DNA of 64,000 bases, from NCBI GenBank assembly GCA_028622995.1, contig JAJQJQ010000023.1, forward strand, positions 186,001 through 250,000. The letters are read 5' to 3'. How positions within the stretch are numbered: the stretch's first letter is position 1; the number at the start of each line of letters is the position of its first letter. Position numbers and translations under genes: made by a program. The notes below the pieces were generated by a model. It saw only the letters and a list, made by a program, of their open reading frames with translations. It was not told the origin of the DNA and ran no database searches. The stretch is from Panagrolaimus kolymaensis (Eukaryota; Nematoda; Chromadorea; Rhabditida; Panagrolaimidae). This document shows, piece after piece, positions 24,963-36,796 of this stretch.

Positions 24963-25773
24963 CTGGCTTTTCACGTGTTGCTATCGCTTGAAAATGTGAA
25001 AAGCCACGTTTTTTCAAAGTTCAACGAATGGATTTTTACAAAATCAGCTTTACTTATTTTTGATTTTTAAAGGCACGTTTGAACGAAAGGTTCGTTGACT
25101 TTTTTCGTTGTAGGATCACTTTCGGTTGTTTTTTATTGAAAAATCTTGGACACCAAAATGTGTTTCGTTAGAGATATATTTCAATTAATTATGCCATTTT
25201 TATAGAGGCAGAAAAAATCAGCATAAAAACTCTATCGGGTAGCGTCGAGTTTGAGAAATCAAGAAAAAATTAACTTTTTTACAGGGGATACCAAGGGAAA
25301 TAGTTAATTTTTTTTGGATTTTTCAAACTCGACGCTACCCGATAGAGTTTTTTATGCTGATTTTTTCTGCCTCTATAAAAATACATAATTAATTATAAAA
25401 TATCTCAAACGAAACACATTTTGATGACCAAAATTCTTCTATTGAAAACCTTCGAAAAAAATCCCATCACGAAAAAGGTCAACGAACCAAAAGTGTGGGC
25501 ATCGTTCAAACGTGAAGGTATTTCAATTAAACTTTTTCAAGTTTATAAAAACCTTTTATTTGGGACTACAAAATTATGAAAGACTATATCGGGTGCTTTT
25601 TTTTCTTTGCAACCATTTTGCATCGGTCGCTGTTGCTTTTAATGATGTCATCATTACATTTTATTTTTGTACCCAACACAAAATATGAGAAAGAAAAGAA
25701 TAAAGGTCAAAACTAATGCAAACATAATTAAGTTTTATATTATTTAGCGTGAAAATGAAATGAATCGGGGATA
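24963..25773 (-). repeat. right copy of the ~350-bp repeat, interrupted by a foldback element
   Basis: Bases 24963-25073 and 25515-25773 match the repeat at 9788-10965 in the opposite orientation. It lacks the CACTG element found there, and a 441-bp foldback sits inside it instead. Its inner end is ~200 bp past the SecA-like stop codon. Confidence 0.8.
25070..25518. mobile_element. foldback MITE, ~210-bp arms
   Basis: Element 25074-25514 is one large imperfect palindrome. It runs from CACGTTTGAACG to CGTTCAAACGTG, with the inner arms around ACTCTATCGGGTAGCGTCGAG and CTCGACGCTACCCGATAGAGT. AAGG lies on both sides (25070-25073 and 25515-25518) as a possible 4-bp duplication. The left copy of the host repeat has an undisturbed sequence at this site. 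No coding. Superfamily not assignable from the ends alone. Confidence 0.8.
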
Positions 25774-25859
25774 GAGCTTGATGTTGTAAAATCAAAAAAA
25801 AAGAACAAAAAATTAAATCCAAATTTCAGCAAAAAAAACACAATATTTTCCACTCCATA

Positions 25860-26121
25860 TTAAAGGGAGTGTCTCAGCAAACGAGAAAACTTTTACTACA
25901 GCGGGTGTTCCTAGCCCGAAAGTTCATTGTCTCAAAAGCTTACAAAGTGCTACGAATTTTTGTAGCTTTTTGTAGCATTTTGAGAAAAAAAAACAAAGTG
26001 CTACAAAAAGCTACAAAAAATTTGAAGCTCTTTGTAAGCTTTTGAGACAATGAAAAAAAACTTTCGGGCTAGGAACACCCGCTGTAAGGAGTTTTCTCGT
26101 TTGCTGAGACACTCCCTTTAA
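25860..26121. mobile_element. foldback MITE with TTAA target site
   Basis: Element 25864-26117 (254 bp) begins AGGGAGTGTCTCAGCAAACG and ends with the complement. The palindrome continues inward past CAGCGGGTGTTCCTAGCCCG and through CTACAAAAAGCTACAAAA-type arms. TTAA lies on both sides (25860-25863 and 26118-26121), the target of piggyBac-type transposition; a 3-bp TWA target (Harbinger-type) is the alternative reading. Non-autonomous. Confidence 0.75.
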
Positions 26122-27440
26122 AAAGGTGATAACATGATAACACATTTCAAGATTTCCGTGAAAAATGGCAGAAAAAAAAGATAATACGATAATACCATAT
26201 TATCCTTACACCTCATCTTTCATAAAATAAAGCCTAAAATTCCTTCATCAAAGATTATTTAAAGAGAGAGAGAATAACAACAATTCGAAAAGCATACTAC
26301 TCAAAAAAAAGCGTGAAAACTTTCTCAAAAAAAAGGTAATAAAAGTTATAACGCATGATAACACAATCTTCTAATCCTTATTTACACCTTACAAGAAATA
26401 AAGCTTCCCATTCAACGAAATATAACATTTCATAGCTGAAAAAAAAAACATTTTCAATGTTCAATGTTTAAGTTTATATTCTAAAAACCTTTGTAAAAAA
26501 ATGAAAGACATGAAGTTGCTACTGATATTTTTGCTTAACTTGTTATTGACTGTAATAGTATATACTGAGAAATACCATTGCTCTCAAAATCATACTATTA
26601 TCTATTTACAGACAGATGAGATAGCATTTTATTATAGTGATTTGTTTGATTTTGCAAACCAATTTAAATGCAATATTACTTTTGTGTTGAATAGTACTCA
26701 TGATGTTGAAGTAAAATTTTAGCTTAAAAAATACAACAAAAAAAATTCATACAAAAATAATTTATTTTCATTCATATTTTTTAGAATGTTAGATGCTATG
26801 GAACAATTAGACATTTAGAATCATCAATTAATTTATCTCCCGTTTACTATTATTTTTCTCATAATCTATCCTTTTTGCCCATCTATGCTGTCAAGGAACC
26901 TTGGTATACCCAATATCTTGAAGGCAGTGTAATATTCGAAGATTGGGGAAATAGCTATTGTCCTTTGGAATCCATAAGCAGGATAAATCCTTATGAATTT
27001 ATTGATGAAAATCAAGTTTTATATCTTACTAACATAATCGATGGAACTAACACTATTATACATCCATGTAAATGGCAATTTATCTCTCATAATGAATATG
27101 GATTTAAAATTGTTATAGAAGTTTTTGAGTTCGATGGAAATACTAAATTTATTATTGAAAATCGAACTGATATTCTTGTAAAGTAAGTCACAAATATCCT
27201 AACGAGTAACAACGGCGACAACCGTCGCAAGATTATATATTTTGATTTTAGTGAAAAATCAGTTAAGCTTAACCATCCTATATACAATCCTGATACTTAC
27301 ATTCAAATTAATTTAATGAATCATAGCCCAAATTTACGCTTTCAAGCTTATATTTCTATTGTTAAAAGCACTTTTGTTAAAGAAGATGGAAATTGTAGCT
27401 TTTATCAAAATGTTGATCCATCTGCTTGGATTAAATACAG

Positions 27441-27645
27441 TGTACCCTCATAACCTGGTGGCTCGCCAACACACCTAAGCTCCGCCTATACAAGTAACTA
27501 TATAAAGCCTTGGTAGAGTACCACTAGAGGTGTGACTCCCACCTCAGGCGCATGGAGAACCTAATAAACGATACTTAACCATCTCTGTCTATAAACAGCA
27601 CAAAGGGACCAACACATATAGGAATACCATCTTACTTCCGTAACA
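27441..27645 (+). repeat. 5' LTR
   Basis: 205 bp, identical by eye to the copy at 30755-30959. It contains TATATAAAG (27499-27507), a plausible TATA box, and AATAAA as a possible polyadenylation signal. Confidence 0.9.
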
Positions 27646-29153
27646 TAATGGAGGGCCCACATTCCATCCTCATTTTTTCTGTTTGTGGAAAAAATGTTGA
27701 AAACGTCTTTGGTGTGGAGTCCACCGGAGAAAAGCAATAAAATAGTTTTTAGGCTAAACGAAGTTATAAGCGCTAATACCAAAAAAAAAAAATATAAATT
27801 TTTTTAAATCCAAACCGTAGTGTCCAAATTACTTGGGGATTTGTGACACGCTTTTCGAGAATTTTTAAATTAATGCTAGCTTATTTTTTGAAAACCTGTG
27901 CCATTTTATATTGAATATTGATAATTTTTTTGCTAGCGTGTGCGCGTTTTATTTTAAATTTAGGCGGGGCAGTGCCGGAAGGCAACTAAATAATATGATA
28001 ATAGCACTGTTGTTGAAACAAGAAAAACCCAGCGGGACCTGAAGAAGCCGCCTAATGATGATAATGAATGATAATATATGCACAGGCAGGTCGGTTTTAG
28101 CTTGATTTCATTATAATAACTTCATAAAAGTTATTTTTGTTTTTTTTACGCCACACAAAACGGTTTGGTGTGTTAAGTGAGGGCTGATAAGCTGGACATA
28201 CTCGAAAAGTAAAAGTCCTTAAATGTGACATTTTTAATAAATTACATTTTTTTCTCTCGCCTTCCAAAACTAAGGGAAGCCAAAAAAAAAAAAAATATTA
28301 CCGCTTATTTTTGGATTAGTTGTTTTAATTTCTAAAAAATTCGCCAGCCATTGGAAGACTTGATCACTCGCTCCAGTGACGTAACTTTTGTATTTTAATC
28401 GCGCTCCTAAATTTAAAAAAAATAAGATCTCGCCGGTCATAAAAGTGTTTCAATCATAATTTCTTTCGAGAGTAAAGAAACCGGTTCAATAACGATAAGA
28501 CAACACCCAAAAAAAAAAAAATCACAAAATAAAGGTTAAATTTACGCAACCATCGTCTCACATTTTTAATCATTTTATGCAAATGTGGTTTTAATATGAA
28601 ACACTAAATTGTCACCGAACCGACAAAATCTTGTTTCCCCTTTCAAAAAAAAAAAAGAAAAAGAAAAGAAAAAGATCGAGTAATAAAAAGTACTAGTTTC
28701 GAGAACGAAACGAGTTTTAATTTTGGTTTGTCGAGAAATAGTCAAATTTAATAATTGCATAAGAAAGTAAAAAGTCATAGTTCACAAAAAAGTATAATAA
28801 AGTGGAACGATAAACTTTTTGGCATTTTTAAATATTAAGAAACTAGTTTCTTAACTTTTGGTCAAAAATAGAAATAATTAAACTATTGTTAAAAGATAAA
28901 CTAAATAAAAATGAATACTTGGTTGTTACCTTAAAAAAAAAAAAGGGAAAAAATAAATAAATAAAAGAAAATAGTTAGTCAGTCATGTTTTTATGATCGC
29001 TTAGTAGCAAGTCGCTCTTTCGATTTTCGGTTAGGTATTATTACCAGAAAAGCTAAACTTAAGATTAATCGTGCGACGGCACGTATATATCGCTTATAGT
29101 TCGACTGAAGTTATTTTGCCAACAGCCAACTGATCCATTTATTATTCAAACAG

Positions 29154-29456
29154 ATGGAAAATCAACCACTAGACGACTATGCAAAAGCAATATTAATTAT
29201 GGTCGACGATGTTTTTCGAGTGGAAAATGGATTTGATGAAAATTTAAAAGAAAAAGAAAGAATTCGATTCTTTGTTCGAGGAGTGAAAAAGCCAATAAAA
29301 TTACATCAGAAAGGTAAAAGATTTGATTCCTTCGAAAAAGTTTTGGAGAGAGCACACGAACTTGAAAAAGATCAGAATCCCGCGATCACTGATGGAAAAC
29401 CTAATGACTCAGCTACAATAAACAATTGTCAACAAGAGATAAGTTTGAAAATTTAA
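29154..29456 (+). pseudogene. Gag-like fragment of the LTR element
   Basis: A 100-residue frame has the pattern of retrotransposon Gag proteins: LDDYAKAILIMVDDVF, then KERIRFFVRGVKKPIK, then FDSFEKVLERAHELEK. There is no zinc knuckle and no protease or reverse transcriptase follows. Just upstream, in another frame, QQPTDPFIIQTD (around 29115-29152) looks like the start of an RNase H domain, which would be out of the normal gag-pol order. Best read as rearranged remains; family assignment is tentative. Confidence 0.5.
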
Positions 29457-30754
29457 AAAAAACTTAGTTTTAATTTTAAACCAATAAAAACGGTTATAAC
29501 AAAAAATAATAACAATATTTTTTTTTCGGATTTATACAAAACTAACAAAAATAAATTTTAAAATAAATTTGAATTCTCTAATACGAACAATTAATCAATT
29601 AACCATCACTTTTGTTTGATTTTTAACCTTGAACGCAATCAAAAAAAATATTGCGTCCGTCTTTATCTTCTTCCTTTTTTTTTATCCCTGCATCCTTCTT
29701 TAGAAATAAAATGAAAATTGAATTGCCCCTTATTTGAGATTTTTTAAAGAATATGCTTGGCTAGGATTATTTTTTATTTTAAATTGTTATAAAATCTTCG
29801 CTTTATGTAAAATATGATTTACACCAACAAGAAAGGCCAACTTCTTCAATGATCATTATGCCATTGCCATATACAAGTTCTTCTTCATTTTGCTCAAAAC
29901 CTACAACGTTAAAAAAAAAAATCTTCGCAACAACTTTATGAATGCCATGCACTTTCATCATCTAATGCTAAAACATAGCTCCAGTCGCATATACCTTTCC
30001 TTCCTTTCACCATAACCTAATGATGACTAAATTGGAAGATGGTTGCAGCCATCTTTACCAATGGTTTTTCTAGTATGCCATGATCAAAAATATCTGATGC
30101 AGTTTAAAGAGGTATAAAATTTCGTCCCCCAAGTACGAAGCCATGAAAAACTTGTTCATTATGAAATCACTACTCTATAGATTGTGGACAATCTACATTG
30201 ATGATGGGGTGGCTCAAGGAAATACTTAAATCAGCGAAAAAAGATGAGAGAACATCAAGCGTCAATCACTAAATAACAACGACATATCAAAAAAAATGGG
30301 AATAGCAGAGGCACATTACTTTAGTTGCTAGAAGTTGAAAATAAGAACCCGTTGAAAAAAAGATGAGCAGAATAAATTTTTCCCGTCAACTTCAAATATT
30401 TAAATTGAATGGCAAACAAACAATCGCTTATGACATCTAAATGATCCATGCAAAATCATTATTTAAAATAAAAATTATGCTTAATTTGCTTTGTTTTAAT
30501 TTGTAAGTAGAAAAATTTTGCTAGATACACCCCCTTCCTTATTTTTATAAAATTATTATAGTAATTTTTGCTGTAAAGAAAAAAAAAATTTTTTTTGGAT
30601 AATAGTTTTTACATTTTTTGTAACTCAAACAATGTCTTCCAATAAGCACCTGCGTGTGCTACTTTTGATAACATCCGTGATTTGTATTTGTTTGAATATA
30701 AAATAGCAACGAGAATAGGTGCCCAGGTGGGCTACCTACCGGAGTTGGGGGAGA

Positions 30755-30959
30755 TGTACCCTCATAACCTGGTGGCTCGCCAACACACCTAAGCTCCGCC
30801 TATACAAGTAACTATATAAAGCCTTGGTAGAGTACCACTAGAGGTGTGACTCCCACCTCAGGCGCATGGAGAACCTAATAAACGATACTTAACCATCTCT
30901 GTCTATAAACAGCACAAAGGGACCAACACATATAGGAATACCATCTTACTTCCGTAACA
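30755..30959 (+). repeat. 3' LTR
   Basis: 205 bp, identical by eye to the 5' LTR; followed at once by the second ACAG and by the continuation of the interrupted exon. Confidence 0.9.
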
Positions 30960-33436
30960 ACAGATATGGTAATAACCAAGAATGTACCATGAATATTTCT
31001 GTTTCACCAAACACGGAAGTTTTGGTTTCTGGTGAATCGTTTTTTGCTCTTGGAGATGTTGGTGATTATGTTGGATACTTTGATGACGAAAATATTTTTG
31101 TAAAATTCGAACCTTTGACGTGCGTTGTTTGATTATAGTAGTTGAAGAGAGAATCATTAGGGGATACTTATTTCTAAAGATGCTTACTTAACATTTTTTT
31201 AATTTTTTTACAACATTTTTCTTTAGTAACGATTATTATACATACCACTTTATGTTGTTACCCTACAAAAATGAAAGTACTCCAAGAATCGTTACATGGA
31301 AATTTATCAGTGATGGAAGCATTCCAGGTTTAGGTTTTACTATTGAGTTTACTCATATACGTAAGCGATTTCTGATATTTATTCTAATGACATATTTTTC
31401 TATTTAACAAACAAATAATAGCTTGCCTTTTTTTAGTATGTGAATGTGAAAGTGTAATTAAGTGTGGCGTTACTACTCATGTTATGAATACTGCATCTAT
31501 AACTTATTGCAGTAATCTGGAATGTACACTTAACGTAAATTTTAGAGATTTAAAACTTTTTCTTTATTGTTATTATAATCTTAATTGGAGTTAACTTCTT
31601 ACTAATTTTTTTAGATTCAACCTTGTTTAGCTAAATTTACTCGTTTAAATATAGGTGTTGATGCGCCAGAGGGTACTTCATATCCTGACCTTTTTCAAAT
31701 TTACTCTAACGATTCGCATATACGTGATTTTTACTATTCTAATGTTCAAACATCGTAAAGATTTTTTGCTTTTCCTTAATGTAATGTTTTTGTTCATTTA
31801 GAAAGTATTTTTTTCTTTTAAACTCTGATAACGAAAACATCTTGAAAGCTTTCACATTTCACTCTACGAAGATGCGACATTTGTCCTTTAAAACTTTACC
31901 ATTCGATGGTAAGTTGTTGTTTGATAGTTTGATACCATTATTTAGAGGTATAAAGCATTTCAGTTCCACCTATCTCCGCTCATGTAATCCTGTCGCCCGA
32001 TAATCCAAGTTATATTATTGATTCACAGTTTCATCCTTTAATATTAATTGAAATATCAAAAGAAATGGTATTCTTTTTGATAATAATTATTAATTATTAT
32101 TTAATCTTTTTAGGAACCATATGACTATGCGTTTGAAATTCATCGAATGTATGATGGAAGTATTCTTTTATATGATAACGAAAATTTAACAAACCAATTA
32201 AACGAAAATTGGTAAAAAAATAATAATTATATTTGCCTGATTTATTCATTATCAAACTTTTTAGCCCATTTGAGCCAAATACCAATTATAAAGTGATATA
32301 CACTTGCAAAATTTTGAATTACAAAACTTTTGTCGTTTTGGACTCCAGTACCCATCTGCCTTACCAGAATTCATTTTATCCGTATGCCGCCATCCAGCTA
32401 TTAAGTTAATTTTATCCTTCTTTTCCACCAAGTAAAAGAATATAACTGTTTTAGATGTCAAGAAAAAATGTATATTTGATAAATCAATATTTCAACAATT
32501 GGTAAGCTTTAGACAAGTTTGTTTCTAAAGGAGCAAAAAAACCTTAAATCAACAGATATTAATAAAAAATTTGAGAATGGTTTTTTAGGCTAACCCCAAT
32601 AATAACATCCCTGATGATCAAATAATTGCGGCTATATCAAATCCTTTTGAATCATGCATGATAACATTTTTAATTCCACTTAGTGCCGTTTCAAGCGTTA
32701 TGGAATTTCAAACAATATTTCCATATATTCCTAAAGTATGGACAACTTCAAAAAATGAAAATGTAAAAGTTTATGCTGGAAATTACCGAAATCAATCACT
32801 ATTTGAATACAAGTTTGTATTTATTTTTTTTCTTTCATAGTTTCCATTTTGAGAAAATAATTACATAAATACAATTCTTTCTTTCCTTTCAGTTCTGCTA
32901 CACAAAATTATTGGAAAAATATTTTATTGGAATCTCCTGTGTATACATTTGAAATTCCAAAAAATTCTTCAATATTTGTAGCTGTATCTAGCATTCAATT
33001 TAATAGCTTTAATAGCTTAGGTCACAACATTCGAGCTATCAATGTAACCATATCCGAGTTCCCATATTACTCGGTAGCTTCAACGCCATGTTTTGGTCTC
33101 TCCAAAGGAGTGTGTCAAGAAAACTTGCATCAAAGATTTGATATAGGAAAATATGCTGTAAAATTTACTGCCAAATATTTAAGTTTGCCCGAACTAACAA
33201 GTGTTTCACTTTTAGTTAATTCAACAGAATACAGGTAAGCCAGCAAGCAAGCATGTTATTATTATTCTAAAATCGGTTAATAAAAATAGATATATTTTTT
33301 AAGGTTCCTTCATACCGGAGAAAGTCATATTTTTCGCAATCAAGTGGTCCTTTTCGGTTACTCAAATTTTACGATAGGAGATGTTAATTCTGGAGCTATA
33401 ATTACAATTGAATCTTTAAATGTTACAATCGGTTGA

Positions 33437-34240
33437 TTGAGAATGTGTGATAATCCCAATACTTTATTAAAAGAAAATCATATTGATTGATTAGCCTCCA
33501 TCGAATAAAGTCATTCTTCTATTTACAATTTGTAAAAATATTGTTGTTGAATTTCAATTAGAATATCCAACTTTTAAAAAAAAGAAAAAATTCAAACAAG
33601 CTTACTTCCTGAATCCAAAAAAAACAACAACAAAAATATGTTAGAGAACTTTTTTAAAAAAAATTCTAAATAGTTCCTTTTTTTTCACCGAACAAAAGAT
33701 TTTTTTAGTTGACTTGACTGACTCATTCTATTTCGACAATTATTTTTTTGAGTCAACTCAAAAAGAAAAGAAAAAAGAAAGAAAAACATATGACATTTTT
33801 TTGTTGTTCTTCAATGTTTTAAGGCAAGCAACAAACAACCAACAAACAAGAAGAAAAAAAATGCACACAGGAAAAAGTCTTTTACGCTTCGAGGCGAGCA
33901 ACTAAAAAAAGTGTTTTTACTTATTTATTTCAAAAATAAAAGAAAAAGAAAAAAGCTTTTTTAGTTTTAGTTTTTTGTTGTTGTTTTTTTTTCTTCAAAA
34001 CAACCTCCTTTTTTTTGCGTCTCCAGAATATTTTTTCTTCAACATCCTGAAAAACTTTTTTTAGTTGTTGAGTTGCATTCGTGTTTTTTCGAACAAAATA
34101 AAAAAAGAGCAGCAGCATTGTCCTTGAAAACGCATATTATATTTTATATTTTTATTATAATATGTTTTTATCGACGCGAGTGGTTGCTGTTTGATTGATT
34201 GATTGTTTTATAGAAATAATTATTTTTTTCGTTTAAAATA
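33437..34240. other. intergenic, no gene seen
   Basis: About 800 bp of AT-rich, A/T-run-dominated sequence between two genes on the plus strand. The frames at 33714-33905 and 33930-34118 are lysine/phenylalanine-rich consequences of the A and T runs. Confidence 0.55.
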
Positions 34241-35678
34241 ATGGATTCTTTTAATGGATTTTTTTATTGTTTATTTTTGTTTATTTTTTGCAGCAATATA
34301 AATTTGGCTAATGCTTCCTGTGATTCTGATGACATTCAAGTAAGTCATATTTGTTTTTTAAAAGTATTTAAAGAAGATTTGCTTTATTTTTAAATGCAAA
34401 AATACAAATATCTAAAATCGTATTGGATGTTGATGGACATATTTCCACTCAATCTCAAAACGATCTTAAGGCATAGATATCGATTATTACTATAGAGCCC
34501 CCGAAATAAAACACTTTTTAAAATGATTTTATAAAATTTCTTTTTAAAAAAAACTTTTTTTTAGCTATTTTTCTGCGCTTTTTTTTGAAAAGCAAAAAAA
34601 TGTCATCTGCAGCAGCTGTTTCGACTCAAAAATGTTAAAATGTTTGCAAGAAAAGAAAACTAAAAAAATTTTTTGTCGTTTTTTTAACCAAACTTAATAT
34701 TTTTATAAAAGTTAAATGCATAATTTTTTTTAATCCCTTGACTCAAACTTTTTTTATCTATTTTAAAATTAGTCAAATTTTTTAGACGATAAGCGAATGT
34801 TATAATGAACACATATTCCGCAAACTTCGAATATCTCCACGTACTTTTGCAACCGAGCAAAATGCGAAATTAGCCCTTTCAACCCCAGATAATTTGGAGC
34901 GTTCATGTGCAGCTAAAAAGGATTTGGATCGATGCATGGATGCTTCAATAGTTCAACGATGTTTTAATACTAAAAATTTTATGAAGGTTCCATTTGCAAA
35001 TACTGAAGAATTAGCAAGAAAATATATGACTAATTATTTACAATTTGATTATGCTTGTGGCGATGGATATCGAAGTAAGTTTTTAGACTTTAAATGGAAA
35101 TAGAAAAACAAAATCGTGTTGAAACTTAAATTTTTTTTGAAATAATATAAATTATATTTCTTGTTTAAAATAATCAGAGCAAATATAAACTTTTTCATTT
35201 TCAGTTCTCTAATTTTAGTAAAAATTTTTTAAAATATTTTTGTCGCTAGAATACTTAATTTTAAAAATTTTTGGAGAGCTGCAGCTTGGTTATATTTTAA
35301 ATTTATTTACTATTGTTAAAAATACATAAACCTGGTTCATCTTTAGTTGCTCAAAAACGCTGTAGTTTTTCCCCAAAACCATGCCAACGAAATGCGGTGG
35401 GTTCATGCAGTAAATCACAAAATCAAGCTACATGTTTAGCCGAATCTGCTGTAGAAAGCTGTGGAAGAACTTATGGTTGTTATATACAAAAGATTGAAAT
35501 GCTAAACATTTGTTATAATCAAAAAGATTGTGGTGTTTGTAATTCTTTGTCAACAAGTATCAATCCAATTTGGGGCGTTTGTAGCGCCGATGTGAATGAT
35601 GGAAATAAAATCACTTTGAGCTTTACATTTTATATTTTTGTTTTATGTAGCTATTTTGTATTTAATCAAATCGAATAA
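34241..35678 (+). CDS. small secreted Cys-rich protein, hydrophobic C-terminus
   Basis: Exons 34241-34339, 34786-35074 and 35347-35678 give 240 codons (239 aa). The ATG at 34241 opens a signal peptide (FFYCLFLFIFC, likely cleaved after LANA). The mature part has about 16 Cys in two blocks (CNEH-like CYNEHIF, CAAKKDLDRCMD, YACGDGYR, then KRCSFSPKPCQ, CSKSQNQATC, CGRTYGCY, CYNQKDCGVC). The last ~20 residues are hydrophobic (LSFTFYIFVLCSYFVF), so a GPI anchor or a membrane tail is likely. The Cys pattern is reminiscent of nematode DUF19 (T20D4.11-like) proteins, but this is a weak call. An AATAAA overlaps the stop codon. Confidence 0.75.
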
Positions 35679-36589
35679 ATATATTTTTATTTTCCATTTT
35701 AAAAGTTATTTTTAAATTTTTTTTAACAAAACAAATTTTTTAATTTTTGCTAAAGAATAACTTAAAAGCCATTGGGAAACTTCAAAGCTAGAAACCAATC
35801 AACAAAATTTGTAGTTTCAACGTTTACACAAAAAATGACAAACATATTTTGTTTTATTATTTTTGTTGTCTTTTTTTAAACATGAAAAAGTTTTAAATTC
35901 TTTGTTAACAAAATTTTTGTTGCTGTTTTGAATATTTAAATTCTATAAAATTTTTTTTTTGAAATGTTTAAAATTAATTGCGAAATATTTATAATAAATT
36001 AATTTAATGAAAGCTTTATCTATGAAAATATATAAGCACAAATGTAAAAACACAACTTTATGTTATCCAAATATGCATGGATTCCGAAATTCATTATTTA
36101 TATGGTCTTTTTATTGTTGACGATTAAAATAATTTTGTTCGTTTATTTTATTTAGGGGTTACAAACAACCCGGAAAGACGCTTAAATGGACATTTATAAA
36201 CAACAAGTAATTCACTACTACGATAAAAAAATGAAAATCTTTGTTACATATAATATTGCGCAACAAAAAAAGTAAATAAAAAAACGAAAAATCCTAAACG
36301 TTTATAATTAATGGAAAATAAACTCATCATTTTTTTGTTGTTGCATGATCCAGCGTGATAAATTCTATATCAAAATCTTTGACTTTGAGTTGTTTTTTTT
36401 TATCATTTCGCCGCCCCATTCTCCATCTTCATTTGATTTCCATTAATATAAAGATCAAAGGCTCCATGGAAAATTTTGGTCATTTTGAGAGTGTTACATG
36501 ATACTTAGATCGAATGTAAGAAAAAATTGTTATAAAATAAAACTGTAGCGAAAAGGTGGCTAACCCTCCGAGAGACAACTACTTTTTCT
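35679..36589. other. intergenic with a possible orphan exon
   Basis: Mostly A/T runs. At 36157-36207 a short plus-strand frame (GYKQPGKTLKWTFINNK, then TAA) follows a good TTTATTTAG acceptor and could be a terminal exon, but no upstream exon was found. Confidence 0.35.
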
Positions 36590-36796
36590 TTAGATCTTCA
36601 AGATCGTTATTTTTTTGGGTGGTAATTCTTGTTCAGCCACTTCGGATGCTTCATCGCTACTTTCTCCTTCGGCATTGACCGTTTTTTGTTTACGTTCAGT
36701 TAATCTTGTTGATCGTCTTTTGTTGGCCATTGAAGGTGTAGGTGAATCACTGGCTCGAGTTTCTTCCGATATGCCTTCTTTATTGAATGGTTCCAA
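36590..36796 (-). CDS. hypothetical short basic/acidic protein or terminal exon
   Basis: A 68-residue frame with a protein-like composition: SPTPSMANKRRSTRLTERK, then EGESSDEASEVAEQELPPKK, ending at a stop. The mix of a basic patch and an acidic Ser-rich stretch suggests a nuclear protein. It has no ATG at its start (first codon TTG), but an AG precedes CTTTGG, so it is probably the last exon of a gene or of a broken copy. No upstream exon on the minus strand was found. Family unknown. Confidence 0.35.
   Translation of the reverse strand: MEPFNKEGISEETRASDSPTPSMANKRRSTRLTERKQKTVNAEGESSDEASEVAEQELPPKKITILKI

Larger units (their letters stand above)
27437..30963 (+). mobile_element. LTR retrotransposon, recent, internally decayed or non-autonomous
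   Basis: Two identical 205-bp LTRs (27441-27645 and 30755-30959) start TGTACCC and end GTAACA, thus TG...CA. ACAG is duplicated outside (27437-27440 and 30960-30963). Just inside the left LTR is TGGAGGGCCCACATTCC (27649-27665), a candidate primer-binding site. Just before the right LTR is the purine-rich GTTGGGGGAGA (30744-30754), a polypurine tract. The 3.1-kb interior has no intact polyprotein; a Gag-like fragment is at 29154-29456. It resembles a large non-autonomous derivative of a Gypsy or Bel/Pao element (4-bp duplication), mobilised in trans. Confidence 0.9.
26501..33436 (+). pseudogene. large secreted protein gene, disrupted by an LTR retrotransposon
   Basis: Fourteen exons: 26501-26710, 26785-27182, 27252-27440 continuing at 30964-31119, 31227-31360, 31437-31534, 31615-31754, 31802-31908, 31964-32067, 32114-32211, 32265-32404, 32455-32501, 32589-32812, 32893-33234 and 33304-33436. 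They total 840 codons with every phase matching once the insertion and one ACAG copy are ignored. The start ATG at 26501 opens a signal peptide (LLLIFLLNLLLTVIV). The product is extracellular, with many Asn-glycosylation-type sites, scattered Cys and repeated beta-rich segments of the kind seen in nematode CUB-like proteins, but I cannot name the family securely. In this assembly translation enters the LTR and stops after five codons (27453-27455). Absence of any other lesion argues that the break is recent and perhaps polymorphic. Confidence 0.75.

Noticed and set aside
27561..27782. minus-strand frame over the 5' LTR
   Set aside because: Most of it is LTR sequence; a related frame appears at 30903-31157 only because the LTR is repeated.
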